DNA of 64,000 nucleotides from Litorimonas sp039975855 (lineage in GTDB: Bacteria; Pseudomonadota; Alphaproteobacteria; Caulobacterales; Maricaulaceae): assembly GCA_039975855.1 (NCBI GenBank), contig JBDWGH010000001.1, positions 1 to 64,000 on the forward strand, given 5' to 3'. The notes under the pieces were generated by a model that was not told the DNA's origin, made no database searches, and was given only the letters and a program-made list of their open reading frames with translations. How positions within the stretch are numbered: the stretch's first letter is position 1; each line of letters opens with the position of its first letter. Shown piece after piece: positions 40,516-49,321 of this stretch. Both the position numbers and the translations under genes were made by a program.

Positions 40516-41988
40516 ATGAGCCCGTTATCAGCCATTAATCTGCCCAATCAGATTCAGTCGTATGAGTATGACCGGAACGCAATAACATCGGGAATTGTCC
40601 ATTTTGGAATCGGAAACTTTCATCGCGCGCACCAAGCTGTCTATTGCGATGATCTTTTGAACCGAGGAGACACGAACTGGGGTATCACGGGCGTTTCCTT
40701 ACGGTCTTCTTCCATGCGCGATTCCTTGAAACCGCAAGATTACCTCTACACGCTAGCAACATTGGGTGAGACGACCGAATACCGCATCATCGGCGCAATC
40801 CAAGATGTGGTTGTTGCGCCCGAAGAGCCTGAGGCTGTGATCAATTTAATTTCACGTCCATCGACCCAACTTATTAGTTCGACGATCACCGAGAAAGGTT
40901 ATTATCTTGCATCGTCTAAGATTGACTTTTCTCATCCAGATTTGCGCGCTGAATTAGCCTCATTGGATACACCTAAAACCATCTATGGATTTTTGGCGCG
41001 CGGTCTTATTTCTCGGGCGCAGGAAGATGCGCAGGCGAAACTGACGATAATGTGCTGCGATAATATCTCCAAAGGCGGTGAGTTTCTCAAGGATGGCGTC
41101 GCGCGTTTATTGGCACAGCACAGCCCGGAAACCAGAGAGTGGGCTGACAAACATGTCGGCTTCGTTTCGTCTATGGTTGACCGTGTTTGTCCCGCGACGG
41201 ATGAAAAATTACGGCAGTCCGTAAGCGAAGATACAGGTCGAAAAGACGCCTGGCCCGTATCGGCGGAACCATTTTCACAATGGATTATTGAAGGCAATTT
41301 TGTGGGTGAACGCCCAAATTTCGAGGATGTGGGCGCGGTTTTTGTGGACGACATTAAGCCATTTGAGCAGATGAAATTACGTTACCTGAACGCTGCACAT
41401 ACTATCGCTTCGACGTTGGGGTATTTGAGCGGAGATGCTTTTGTACATGAAGCGCTCGCACGAGCGGAGATTTTCGACTTCATGCGACAGGCGCTAAAAG
41501 AAAATGTTCTGCCCCACGCCGCGGTGCCGAATGGGTATGATGGGTATGACTATATTGCGAGTGTCATCAAGCGGTTCCAAAATGAAAACCTACCGTATGC
41601 CAATCTGCAAGTTGGGACAGACAGTTCTCAGAAAATTCAGCAAAGATGGTTCCCGACAATTGACGCCGCAGTCGCGAAAAATGCTGAAATACCTTATCTT
41701 GAATTTTGCCTTGGGGCATGGGTCATATTCATTCAAACGGCACTGGAAAACGGAGTGCTGAATGACCCTAAGAAAGAGGCCCTCGCTCAGGTTAGGAGGA
41801 CTGATATGAATACCTGTGTCTCATCCTATCTGGCAATTGCATCCGTGGCTGATTTCCCGTTCTCTCAAAAGATTGAAGTTACTCAGGCGGTCGTGCGTCA
41901 TGCAGAAACAATTCAAACAGATGGAATACAGACCGCGCTAGAAAATTTCCTGCTTGCGCAAACACAGAAAGAGCAAAACTATGCGTGA
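40516..41988 (+). CDS. uxuB: Fructuronate reductase / mannitol dehydrogenase family
   Basis: 490 residues of the polyol-specific long-chain dehydrogenase family: HFGIGNFHRAHQAVYCDDLL (NAD-binding start), MCCDNISKGGEFLKD, MVDRVCPATD, and the catalytic region MKLRYLNAAHTIASTLGYL with Lys, Asn and His. Mannitol and tagaturonate dehydrogenases share this fold. Overlap with uxuA by eight bases points to UxuB, which reduces D-fructuronate to D-mannonate with NADH. It is the first gene of the plus-strand operon. Confidence 0.9.
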   Translation: MSPLSAINLPNQIQSYEYDRNAITSGIVHFGIGNFHRAHQAVYCDDLLNRGDTNWGITGVSLRSSSMRDSLKPQDYLYTLATLGETTEYRIIGAIQDVVVAPEEPEAVINLISRPSTQLISSTITEKGYYLASSKIDFSHPDLRAELASLDTPKTIYGFLARGLISRAQEDAQAKLTIMCCDNISKGGEFLKDGVARLLAQHSPETREWADKHVGFVSSMVDRVCPATDEKLRQSVSEDTGRKDAWPVSAEPFSQWIIEGNFVGERPNFEDVGAVFVDDIKPFEQMKLRYLNAAHTIASTLGYLSGDAFVHEALARAEIFDFMRQALKENVLPHAAVPNGYDGYDYIASVIKRFQNENLPYANLQVGTDSSQKIQQRWFPTIDAAVAKNAEIPYLEFCLGAWVIFIQTALENGVLNDPKKEALAQVRRTDMNTCVSSYLAIASVADFPFSQKIEVTQAVVRHAETIQTDGIQTALENFLLAQTQKEQNYA

Positions 41989-43180
41989 GTCTTGGAGATG
42001 GTTCGGTCCAAATGATTCTGTAACTTTGGACGAAATTCGCCAGACAGGTGCGACTGATATCGTCAGCGCATTGCATACCGTTCCGGCCGGAGATGTTTGG
42101 AAGATTGACGCGATTAAAGCGTACAAAAATCTAATCGAAAAGACCCCTAACGGCATGCAAGCTCTCCGTTGGACTGTGGTGGAAAGCATTCCGGTTCATG
42201 AGGACATTAAATTGGGAAAACTGGGGTGCGAGAAGTATGTCGACGCGTGGGCGAAATCCATGGTCAATTTAGCGCGGTGTGGGGTAAAAACCATTTGCTA
42301 TAATTTTATGCCCGTTATTGATTGGACCCGAACGGATTTGAAATTCCAACTTCCAAGTGGTGCCTACGCCCTGCGGTTTGATCAGGATAAATTTGCCGCA
42401 TTTGATCTATTTATTTTGAAACGTGAAAATGCAGAATCCGACTACTCCTCCGCTGAGTTAGAGACGGCCAAAGCTGTATTTTCGGAAATGAGCGACGCAG
42501 AAAAAACGCAGCTTACAAATAATATTATCGCCGGTCTGCCAGGCAAAATGACTGAGAGTTATGACTTGGACAGTTTCCGCCAACAGCTCGCCCAATATCA
42601 AGCCATTAGCAGCCAACAACTTCGACAGAATTTACTTCGTTTTTTGGATGTCGTTCTACCCCTTGCCGAAGAACATGATGTGAAACTGGCCATCCATCCC
42701 GATGACCCGCCACGCGACATGTTTGGCTTGCCGCGAATTATCTGCACGGCTGATGATTTGAATACGCTTTTCGATCTAGCGCCAAGTCCCGCAAATGGGA
42801 TTACACTATGCGTTGGAACTTATGGCAGTCGTCCGGATAACGACTTGCCGCAAATGGCGAAAGATTTTGGATCCCGCATTCATTTCTCTCATCTGCGTGG
42901 AGTTACGCGTGATCCGCGGGAGCAACGGTCATTTTACGAGGCGAACCACCTCGACAGCGATATTGATATGGTTTCTGTCATTCGAAACTTGCTGTTAGAA
43001 GAGAAAAAACGGAGTCAGGGAGACGGTGAGGGCGCGGAGATATTCATTCGCCCGGACCATGGCCATCAAATGATGGGCGATATCAACAAAACCAATAACC
43101 CCGGTTATTCGGGTGTTGGGCGATTGAAGGGATTAGCTGAGGTTAGGGGCGTTATTCGCGCTTTGAAAGCTGTGATCTAA
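41981..43180 (+). CDS. uxuA: Mannonate dehydratase
   Basis: 399 residues starting MRESWRWFGPNDSVTLDEI, typical UxuA. Metal-binding and catalytic parts are present: LAIHPDDPPRDMFGLPRI, HFSHLRGV and IFIRPDHGHQMMGD. It dehydrates D-mannonate to 2-keto-3-deoxy-D-gluconate. ATG 41981 lies inside the end of uxuB (eight-base overlap). Neither KDG kinase nor KDPG aldolase is in the window, so the pathway is completed elsewhere. Confidence 0.96.
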   Translation: MRESWRWFGPNDSVTLDEIRQTGATDIVSALHTVPAGDVWKIDAIKAYKNLIEKTPNGMQALRWTVVESIPVHEDIKLGKLGCEKYVDAWAKSMVNLARCGVKTICYNFMPVIDWTRTDLKFQLPSGAYALRFDQDKFAAFDLFILKRENAESDYSSAELETAKAVFSEMSDAEKTQLTNNIIAGLPGKMTESYDLDSFRQQLAQYQAISSQQLRQNLLRFLDVVLPLAEEHDVKLAIHPDDPPRDMFGLPRIICTADDLNTLFDLAPSPANGITLCVGTYGSRPDNDLPQMAKDFGSRIHFSHLRGVTRDPREQRSFYEANHLDSDIDMVSVIRNLLLEEKKRSQGDGEGAEIFIRPDHGHQMMGDINKTNNPGYSGVGRLKGLAEVRGVIRALKAVI

Positions 43181-43181
43181 T

Positions 43182-43934
43182 TTATGAGTTGTGATCTTGG
43201 AGAGTTGCGTGTTTTTTAATTCGAGCGAAACTCTTTAGGCTGGAGCACAGATCCAGAGCGGCTTCCCAGAATATCGTACCGAGGATATACCACCCCGCTA
43301 GGACAACACCGCGAACGGTTCCGCTGATTTTCGAGACCCCAATTCTGGCGCGGTAATGGACAGGAACCTCAGTGCACCTAAGTCCCTTTTTCAAAGCCCG
43401 AACTTGCATTTCAACTGTCCAGCCAAATGTGGGCGCTTGCATATTTAAACGGTCGTAACTCTCTCGTCTGATTGCACGAAACGGCCCTAAATCGGTGAAG
43501 CGATATCCCCAAAACAAATGCATCAACCAACAGGCCAAGGTATTTCCAAATCGTTGCTGCACAGTCAGAGAACCGGGATCGCAATCACCTAAAATTCGAG
43601 AGCCAATGACCATGTCAGCGTCGCCTCGAAGAATGGGATCCAGTAAGCTTGCAAGATCGCCGGGATCATCTGAAGCATCGCCGTCCATGAAAACTAAAAT
43701 ATCATGATCGCCTGCGGCTTTAATGGCGGCCAGACAGGCACGTCCATAACCAGGGTCTGGTACAGAAACGACCTTGGCACCGGCGGCTCTTGCGATCTCA
43801 GCAGTGGCGTCCGTTGAACCGTTATCAGCCACGATGACAGCATCGACTAGATGGATGACGGAGGACACTACTTTACCAATAGCATCTTCTTCGTTTCGCG
43901 CAGGTATCACGAGTTTGATGTTAGGATCAGGCAT
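43182..43934 (-). CDS. Glycosyltransferase family 2 protein (polyprenyl-phosphate type)
   Basis: 250 residues with the GT2 signatures LVIPARNEEDAIGKV, ADNGSTDATAEIA, FMDGDASDDP (DxD) and DLGPFRAIRR. One hydrophobic stretch lies near the C-terminus (GVVLAGWYILGTIFWEAAL). Such DPM1-like enzymes charge polyprenyl phosphate with a sugar from a nucleotide donor. It overlaps the upstream membrane glycosyltransferase by eight bases, suggesting the two work in one envelope-glycan pathway: this one makes the lipid donor and the partner uses it. Confidence 0.88.
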   Translation of the reverse strand: MPDPNIKLVIPARNEEDAIGKVVSSVIHLVDAVIVADNGSTDATAEIARAAGAKVVSVPDPGYGRACLAAIKAAGDHDILVFMDGDASDDPGDLASLLDPILRGDADMVIGSRILGDCDPGSLTVQQRFGNTLACWLMHLFWGYRFTDLGPFRAIRRESYDRLNMQAPTFGWTVEMQVRALKKGLRCTEVPVHYRARIGVSKISGTVRGVVLAGWYILGTIFWEAALDLCSSLKSFARIKKHATLQDHNS

Positions 43935-45330
43935 AGCGTTTTGCTTTCAAACCATCCCAAACGAGAACTAGCAAGGGAATACCAAACTCCAGCGGCAGCA
44001 GAACTTTGGCGTATATGTCGTAATGTCCAGCTTCTCCGATCTTAAACCGGGCGAAGTAAGCGGCAGCCCCGATGGTCAAAAGCGCCAGTCCCCTCGCAGA
44101 CCAATGGTTCAGTGCGAAAGGCAAGAACATCAAAAACCAGATGAAATACCAAGGGTAACCCGTAGGAGAGAGTAAAACGAAAGCGGCCGAAAGCACCATG
44201 AGATGAGCAGGGATTGAGCTGTTATTCTCTGTTCTTATGAACCCTAACCAAAGACTGAGGCCCGTTAAAGTCAAGGCAACAACATAGCGAGCGATCCGGT
44301 CGGGATTGTCTAGAACCAATCCTAGGCCATCTCTTAATCCGGGGAATAGAAAGCTGCTATTTGTCCAATTTGCGCTATAAGCCGCTAGTCCCGAATCCGA
44401 ATGTAAAGACAGCAGCATCGGCGCAAGACTGGCGATAGTCAGTGACCCTATGAGAGCGGCTATACAAAGATAAAGAACCGGGCGATGTCGCCATTTCCTG
44501 AACAAAACAGGGGCCAATAAAAGCGGCCAGATCTTTATTGCTGCGGCCAAGCTCAACATTAAAGCCGCGCGAACCGGATGCCGCCCCACCCAAAGTACAG
44601 CCACCATGAGAGGGGCTATGAGCAAGACGTCCATGTGTAGGCCGTTATATGTTGTAAAAATTATGATGGGGTTTAGCCAATAAGCCGCACTCCAAAGCAT
44701 CGGTAAGTTTCGGCTTCGAAGCCCTGCTAACATTGCGGCAAGCCCGAGGAGCTCAATAATTAAAAAAACGAGTTTCAACCCCCATTTTTCATAAGGCGAA
44801 ATCCAATAAGCGACAGCAAACACGGCTTGCGCGGCCGGTGGATAAATCGTTGTTAATTTGGGACTGTTTATTTCTCCGGTGATATAGTCAGCGTCATTTG
44901 AACGAAGTGCGAGACGGGTCAAATCCGGAACAGAACGCGCACCGACTTCACCGGCTTCGAAGACTTCAGATGGACTAAATCGATAGGGGTTTTCACCAGA
45001 CGCGACAACGGAGCCGTCCCAGAGGTATCGTTTGTAATCATTTTCATAGACGGGCGTTGAGCCAAAAAATAAAAATCTCAAGCCGAGGCCAAGTAGTAGT
45101 AATGCAGCGAGCAGTGATCTTTTCGAGAATAGGTTTTTTCTAAGGGTAAATACCAACCCCATCCACGCTATGCCAGCGATGATCAAGCTCAGGCAAAGTA
45201 AGATAACAGGATGTTCAGCCGTCAGTAGTCCTGACGCGAATTCAGGGGTAATCCAACGGATTACGAAAAGCGCCCCCGCCAGTAAAATGGCGAGAGCGCA
45301 GAGAATTAAGGCCGGGCGTGATGTTTTCAT
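43927..45330 (-). CDS. GT-C fold polyprenyl-phosphate glycosyltransferase (GT87/DUF2029-like)
   Basis: 467 residues with eleven or twelve membrane helices. The first external loop has ENDYKRYLWDGSVVASGENPY with an acidic pair typical of GT-C enzymes, then SPKLTTIYPPAAQAVFA and YNGLHMDVLLIAPL. These enzymes move a sugar from a polyprenyl phosphate carrier to an acceptor outside the inner membrane. First gene of a two-gene minus-strand operon with the GT2 gene. Family assignment is by motif layout only. Confidence 0.82.
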   Translation of the reverse strand: MKTSRPALILCALAILLAGALFVIRWITPEFASGLLTAEHPVILLCLSLIIAGIAWMGLVFTLRKNLFSKRSLLAALLLLGLGLRFLFFGSTPVYENDYKRYLWDGSVVASGENPYRFSPSEVFEAGEVGARSVPDLTRLALRSNDADYITGEINSPKLTTIYPPAAQAVFAVAYWISPYEKWGLKLVFLIIELLGLAAMLAGLRSRNLPMLWSAAYWLNPIIIFTTYNGLHMDVLLIAPLMVAVLWVGRHPVRAALMLSLAAAIKIWPLLLAPVLFRKWRHRPVLYLCIAALIGSLTIASLAPMLLSLHSDSGLAAYSANWTNSSFLFPGLRDGLGLVLDNPDRIARYVVALTLTGLSLWLGFIRTENNSSIPAHLMVLSAAFVLLSPTGYPWYFIWFLMFLPFALNHWSARGLALLTIGAAAYFARFKIGEAGHYDIYAKVLLPLEFGIPLLVLVWDGLKAKRYA

Positions 45331-45360
45331 ATGTCCCGATCCTTGGGGGAATTTAGAGGC

Positions 45361-45912
45361 CTATTTCAACATGCAAGTGCCGTCATCTTGCGGCTCTGTC
45401 CCTGATGGGCAATTTGTGGGCTTCATAGACTCGGACTTTTTCATCATTGTGTCGCCGTCTTTCATCATCTTGGCATCCGTCGCGGAAGAATGATCCTTCA
45501 TCATAGCATCGCCTTTCTTCATCATGGCGTCACCGTCTTTCATCATTTTGGCATCTGTTGCAGAGGAATGATCTTTCATCATGGCGTCGCCCTTCTTCAT
45601 CATGGCGTCTCCATCTTTCATCATCTTTGCATCCGTCGCTGATGAGTGGTCTTTACCCTCCTTCATCATCGCATTTTCTTTCATAGACTCCGCTTTCATC
45701 GCGTCCTCTTTCATTTTTGCGGCTTTCAAACGGGCTTTCTCAGCTTTCTTCGCAGCTCTTTTCGCTTTCCGTTCTGCTTTTGCTTTGGCGCGGTCTTCTG
45801 AGTTTTCGTAGCTGTCGCCCGTGTTTCCGCCGTATGAGGATTGAGCGTAGGACGGTGCGGCTGCGAAGGATAGTCCTGCGGCTGCGAGGGCGATAAGGGT
45901 AAAGCGTTTCAT
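45361..45912 (-). CDS. Secreted MXKDX-repeat protein
   Basis: 183 residues. The signal peptide MKRFTLIALAAAGLSF runs to a cleavage site near SYAQ. A Lys/Ala-rich stretch (RKAKRAAKKAEKARLKAAK) is followed by tandem repeats of a 26-residue unit, DHSSATDAKMMKDGDAMMKK plus GDAMMK. The repeat is also exact in DNA spacing: 78-base units begin at 45488, 45566 and 45644. The Cys-bearing tail (NCPSGTEPQDDGTCMLK) could form one disulfide. Met/Lys/Asp repeats match the pentapeptide MXKDX family of unknown function; Met-rich periplasmic proteins sometimes bind copper, which is only a guess here. Confidence 0.85.
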   Translation of the reverse strand: MKRFTLIALAAAGLSFAAAPSYAQSSYGGNTGDSYENSEDRAKAKAERKAKRAAKKAEKARLKAAKMKEDAMKAESMKENAMMKEGKDHSSATDAKMMKDGDAMMKKGDAMMKDHSSATDAKMMKDGDAMMKKGDAMMKDHSSATDAKMMKDGDTMMKKSESMKPTNCPSGTEPQDDGTCMLK

Positions 45913-46021
45913 TGTGTCTCTCCGACTGTTTGAGTGTGGAGCTTGCATTCCACAGCAAGTCTTCAATGGGGATTCACGCTTCGGAGAGCAGGCGACACAT
46001 TTTTGTGAGGCGCGTGTGATG

Positions 46022-47170
46022 TCACCTGGCGTAGAGTTCAAACATATCTAGGACCGGTCGCCCCAAGGCGGTTTCAAATGCGCGTTGATTGCCAGTTGCC
46101 GCTAATGTTTCTGATGTCTCAGATTCTCGTAAATTGGATTTGAATATCCCGGCGGCGCTGACGGGAAGGAAATCTTCATAGGTCAGAGGGTTTCCCGCCT
46201 CATCGAAAAAGGCCAATTTCTGCGTTTGCAGTTCCCCTTTAGTGTCAGGAAAGTCAGCGAAGTCTTTTCGCGCCAAACACTTGTCATAAAGCGCGCGCCC
46301 TTTGGGCGTGAGGGCAGCCCCTCGCTGTTCGATTTCTCCGAAGCGAGCCGTATGGTGAGCTGTTTCCCAACCGTTTTCTGTTTTAAATTCTACCGCTTCT
46401 GTCAGAGCTTTGAATGCGGTTTGCCGAAGCAATATCGGCTCCTGGCGGCGCGGGGGTCCTTCAATGGTATCTTTTACTTCAAGACCCTCAGCGGCCATCA
46501 TTTCCTGCGCGGCATCTATGTCAGCCACTCGCGGTGTGAGGTGATTCATATGCGGTCCTTGGAAAGAAACAATGTCCGCGATGAGAGGGTGTTCCGCTAA
46601 CAGTGATTGATAGGTGGATAAATCAACGTGAGCGCGTTTGCGCCAAGCAAAAATCTTCACCGATTCCTGTACAAAAGCCGCGCCATCAATTTCATTCAAC
46701 CCCCCATCACGTTCAGCTTGAGCAAGTAATTTGTGACCAGCCTCTGAGAATATAGATCGGGATGCGAGCGCGGATTCAGCGGTTTTGCGCAGTCCATCTG
46801 GCAACATATCTAACCGCAATAAGCTTGTGAACATACGGAACGGGCTTGTGTTGAAGCCATCTTCTGTAATGGGCCGGAAGGCCGTTGAGTGTACGGGAAG
46901 TCCGGCAACGGATAAATCGTAATAGCCCACGGGGTGGAGTCCTAAAACGGCGAAGACACGTCCGATGAGAGAGAGTTCCTGAGCTGTACCTAGTCGGATG
47001 GCACCATGTCGTTCGCCGTCGCTCCTGACGCCTTCATGTTCCGCGTTGATCCGTCCCACAATATCTATGAGCGTGCCATAGGCCGGAACTTCGGTACGGT
47101 ACATGTCCGAGAGGGCTTGCGAAAAATCTGCGCGCAATTGATCGGAATGGCGAAACGTTTGATTGGTCAT
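46022..47170 (-). CDS. hglS: 2-oxoadipate dioxygenase/decarboxylase (DUF1338, HglS-like)
   Basis: 382 residues of the DUF1338/YdcJ family. Expected metal-site segments are LPVHSTAFRPI, GPHMNHLTPRV and, later, VEFKTENGWETAHHTARFGE. HglS from Pseudomonas putida converts 2-oxoadipate to D-2-hydroxyglutarate with oxygen and Fe(II), a step of lysine breakdown. The divergent neighbour is a saccharopine-dehydrogenase-type enzyme that acts on lysine or aminoadipate compounds, supporting that role. The 85-base shared promoter region is AT-rich. Confidence 0.85.
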   Translation of the reverse strand: MTNQTFRHSDQLRADFSQALSDMYRTEVPAYGTLIDIVGRINAEHEGVRSDGERHGAIRLGTAQELSLIGRVFAVLGLHPVGYYDLSVAGLPVHSTAFRPITEDGFNTSPFRMFTSLLRLDMLPDGLRKTAESALASRSIFSEAGHKLLAQAERDGGLNEIDGAAFVQESVKIFAWRKRAHVDLSTYQSLLAEHPLIADIVSFQGPHMNHLTPRVADIDAAQEMMAAEGLEVKDTIEGPPRRQEPILLRQTAFKALTEAVEFKTENGWETAHHTARFGEIEQRGAALTPKGRALYDKCLARKDFADFPDTKGELQTQKLAFFDEAGNPLTYEDFLPVSAAGIFKSNLRESETSETLAATGNQRAFETALGRPVLDMFELYAR

Positions 47171-47255
47171 ACTTCATTCTGACCGCTTGAGTTCGCGTTG
47201 AAAACCCCGCAAGTGCAATATTTATTCAATATATGATTCAAGAGGGAGACGGGCC

Positions 47256-48314
47256 ATGAAATCCATAGCTGTTCTGGGATTGGGTAAAGTTGGCCGCTTG
47301 GCGGCTCAGCTTTTGGTCGATAGTGATTTCGAGGTCGTAGGCGTAGATAGTGCCGCGAATCCTGACTTATTTCCCCACGAGGTTGCTGCAATTGATGTGA
47401 CCGATGCTGGCGCACTTGGTGACATCTTTACCCGCGTAGATGCCGTCTTGTCTTGCTTACCTTACCATTTGAATATTGGCGTTTCGAATGTCGCCCATGC
47501 AAAAGGCATTCACTATTTTGACCTGACCGAAGATGTCCCGACGACGAATCATATCCGAGACCTAGCGAAAAACTCAGAAGGATTGATGGCGCCGCAATGT
47601 GGTTTGGCACCAGGATTTGTTGGAATTGTCGGCGCCGATTTGATTTCTAAATTTGACGATTGCCGATCTTGCCGAATGCGTGTTGGCGCACTTCCGCAAA
47701 ATCCTACCGGCTTGATGGGTTACGCTTTTAACTGGTCGCCAGAGGGCGTGGTGAACGAATATCTCAATGATTGTGAGGTGATTGAGAGCGGCGAACGTAA
47801 ATGGGTGTCCGCCATGGAGTGGCGCGAAAAGATATTTATTGAAGGGCTTGAGCTGGAAGCCTTCACGACGTCTGGTGGCCTTGGCACAATGTGCGAAACC
47901 TATCTCGGGAAGGTCAAAAACCTCGACTACAAAACCATGCGTTACCCCGGCCATTTCGATTTGATGAATTTCTTCTTCCACGAACTATTGATGCGGCAAG
48001 ACCGCGAAAAGGCGGGTGAAATCCTCGTCAATGCTAAACCCCCGGTCGAAGAGGATATTGTTTATGTCCATGTCGCGGCAGAGGGCATGATTGACGGAAA
48101 GCTCTCTCGGAAAGAATTCGTGAACGGCTATAAACCGTTGATGATTGCGGGTGAAAGCCGCACTGCAATCGCCTGGACAACGGCTGGCTCCGTCGTGTCC
48201 GTGATTGAGTTGGTTCGTGAAGGTAAATTGCCGTCCAAAGGCTTCCTTAAGCAGGAGGACATCCCGCTGGATGCGCTTCTCTCAACACGGACGGGTAGTT
48301 TCTACACGCGTTAG
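47256..48314 (+). CDS. Saccharopine dehydrogenase family protein (lysine dehydrogenase-like)
   Basis: 352 residues. The N-terminal Rossmann motif is VLGLGKVGRLAAQLL, then the family segments LPYHLNIGVSNVAHAKGIHYFDL and PQCGLAPGFVGIVG, and a C-terminal catalytic domain (GGLGTMCETYLGKVKNLDYK). The family includes saccharopine dehydrogenase and lysine 6-dehydrogenase. GGGAGA precedes the ATG. Its 3' end overlaps nadC by four bases on the opposite strand. With HglS it would link lysine to 2-hydroxyglutarate, though the aminoadipate steps between are not seen. Confidence 0.85.
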   Translation: MKSIAVLGLGKVGRLAAQLLVDSDFEVVGVDSAANPDLFPHEVAAIDVTDAGALGDIFTRVDAVLSCLPYHLNIGVSNVAHAKGIHYFDLTEDVPTTNHIRDLAKNSEGLMAPQCGLAPGFVGIVGADLISKFDDCRSCRMRVGALPQNPTGLMGYAFNWSPEGVVNEYLNDCEVIESGERKWVSAMEWREKIFIEGLELEAFTTSGGLGTMCETYLGKVKNLDYKTMRYPGHFDLMNFFFHELLMRQDREKAGEILVNAKPPVEEDIVYVHVAAEGMIDGKLSRKEFVNGYKPLMIAGESRTAIAWTTAGSVVSVIELVREGKLPSKGFLKQEDIPLDALLSTRTGSFYTR

Positions 48315-49174
48315 GCCGCATCCATTCCAATATCGAAATTCGGTGCGCTGTGTGTCAGCGCGCCAATGGAAATCACATTAACGCCTGTCTCTGCCAAATC
48401 CTTGACAGTTCCCAAATTAACGCCTCCGCTGGCTTCCAATGTTGGTGTGGGTCCATCAAACTCACGGGCAATTTTTACCGCGGCTTTCAACATATCAGGG
48501 CCCATATTATCCAGTAGGACGACATCAGGTCCCCACGTCAGAACTTTCTTCAGTTGGTCCAGCGTGTCGACTTCGACACTGACCTTCGCCATGTGATCTG
48601 CGTTTTTCTTTATCGCGCCTAAAGCTGCGTCTACGCCGCCAGCAAGGGCAATGTGGTTGTCTTTAATCATGATTGCTGCAGACAGGCTCTCGCGATGCGT
48701 AAAGCCTCCGCCGGCTAACACAGCCTGTTTTTCCAACGCACGAAGGCCTGGTGTTGTCTTACGTGTGGCCGCGATGCGCGCCGAAGAGCCTTCGACCAAT
48801 GATACATATTTCGACGTCAATGTGGCGACACCAGACATGCGCCCAAGGAAGTTCAATGCGACCCGCTCAGCGGATAATAGGGATCTAGATGGTCCCGATA
48901 TGCGTGCGATAATTTCCCCGGCATCGACCCATGTGCCAGTCGGTGCCAAGACTTCGAAGGTCGCGCTGGGGTCGACAAGGTCATATGTCAATTGCGCGGC
49001 CTGCATCCCCGCGATAACACCAGTTTCACGGGCTCGCATGACGAGCGAACCTGTCGCGCTTTCAGGAATCAAGAGACGAGCGGTGATGTCGCCGGAATTA
49101 CCAAAATCTTCGACTAAAGCCCGTTCGACAATGGGGCGAACTATTGTTGGTGGAAGGGGAGATAAGTCGTTCAT
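48311..49174 (-). CDS. nadC: Nicotinate-nucleotide pyrophosphorylase (quinolinate phosphoribosyltransferase)
   Basis: 287 residues with NadC hallmarks: RALVEDFGNSGDITARLL, SAERVALNFLGRMSGVATLT, ARIAATRKTTPGLRALEKQA, IMIKDNHI, VSVEVDTLDQL and TLEASGGVNL. It converts quinolinate and PRPP to nicotinate mononucleotide. ATG 49174 matches the family start; the frame is open to 49213. nadB and nadA lie on the same strand upstream but are not contiguous, separated by an unknown gene and yidB. Confidence 0.96.
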   Translation of the reverse strand: MNDLSPLPPTIVRPIVERALVEDFGNSGDITARLLIPESATGSLVMRARETGVIAGMQAAQLTYDLVDPSATFEVLAPTGTWVDAGEIIARISGPSRSLLSAERVALNFLGRMSGVATLTSKYVSLVEGSSARIAATRKTTPGLRALEKQAVLAGGGFTHRESLSAAIMIKDNHIALAGGVDAALGAIKKNADHMAKVSVEVDTLDQLKKVLTWGPDVVLLDNMGPDMLKAAVKIAREFDGPTPTLEASGGVNLGTVKDLAETGVNVISIGALTHSAPNFDIGMDAA

Positions 49175-49321
49175 AATCACCGAGTGGATAGATAGTTTAA
49201 AAGGGAAAACCAAGCGTATTTAATACACAATCTAAGTGTTCTAGCTGAAAATACTACCTTGGGCTTTTATGGAGGGCAGATTTATGATACGGAAAGAATT
49301 ACCATAGAGGAGGCGCAACCA

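Noticed and set aside
45488..45660. The 78-base repeats as a CRISPR array
   Set aside because: The repeats are continuous with no spacers and lie in frame inside a signal-peptide protein.
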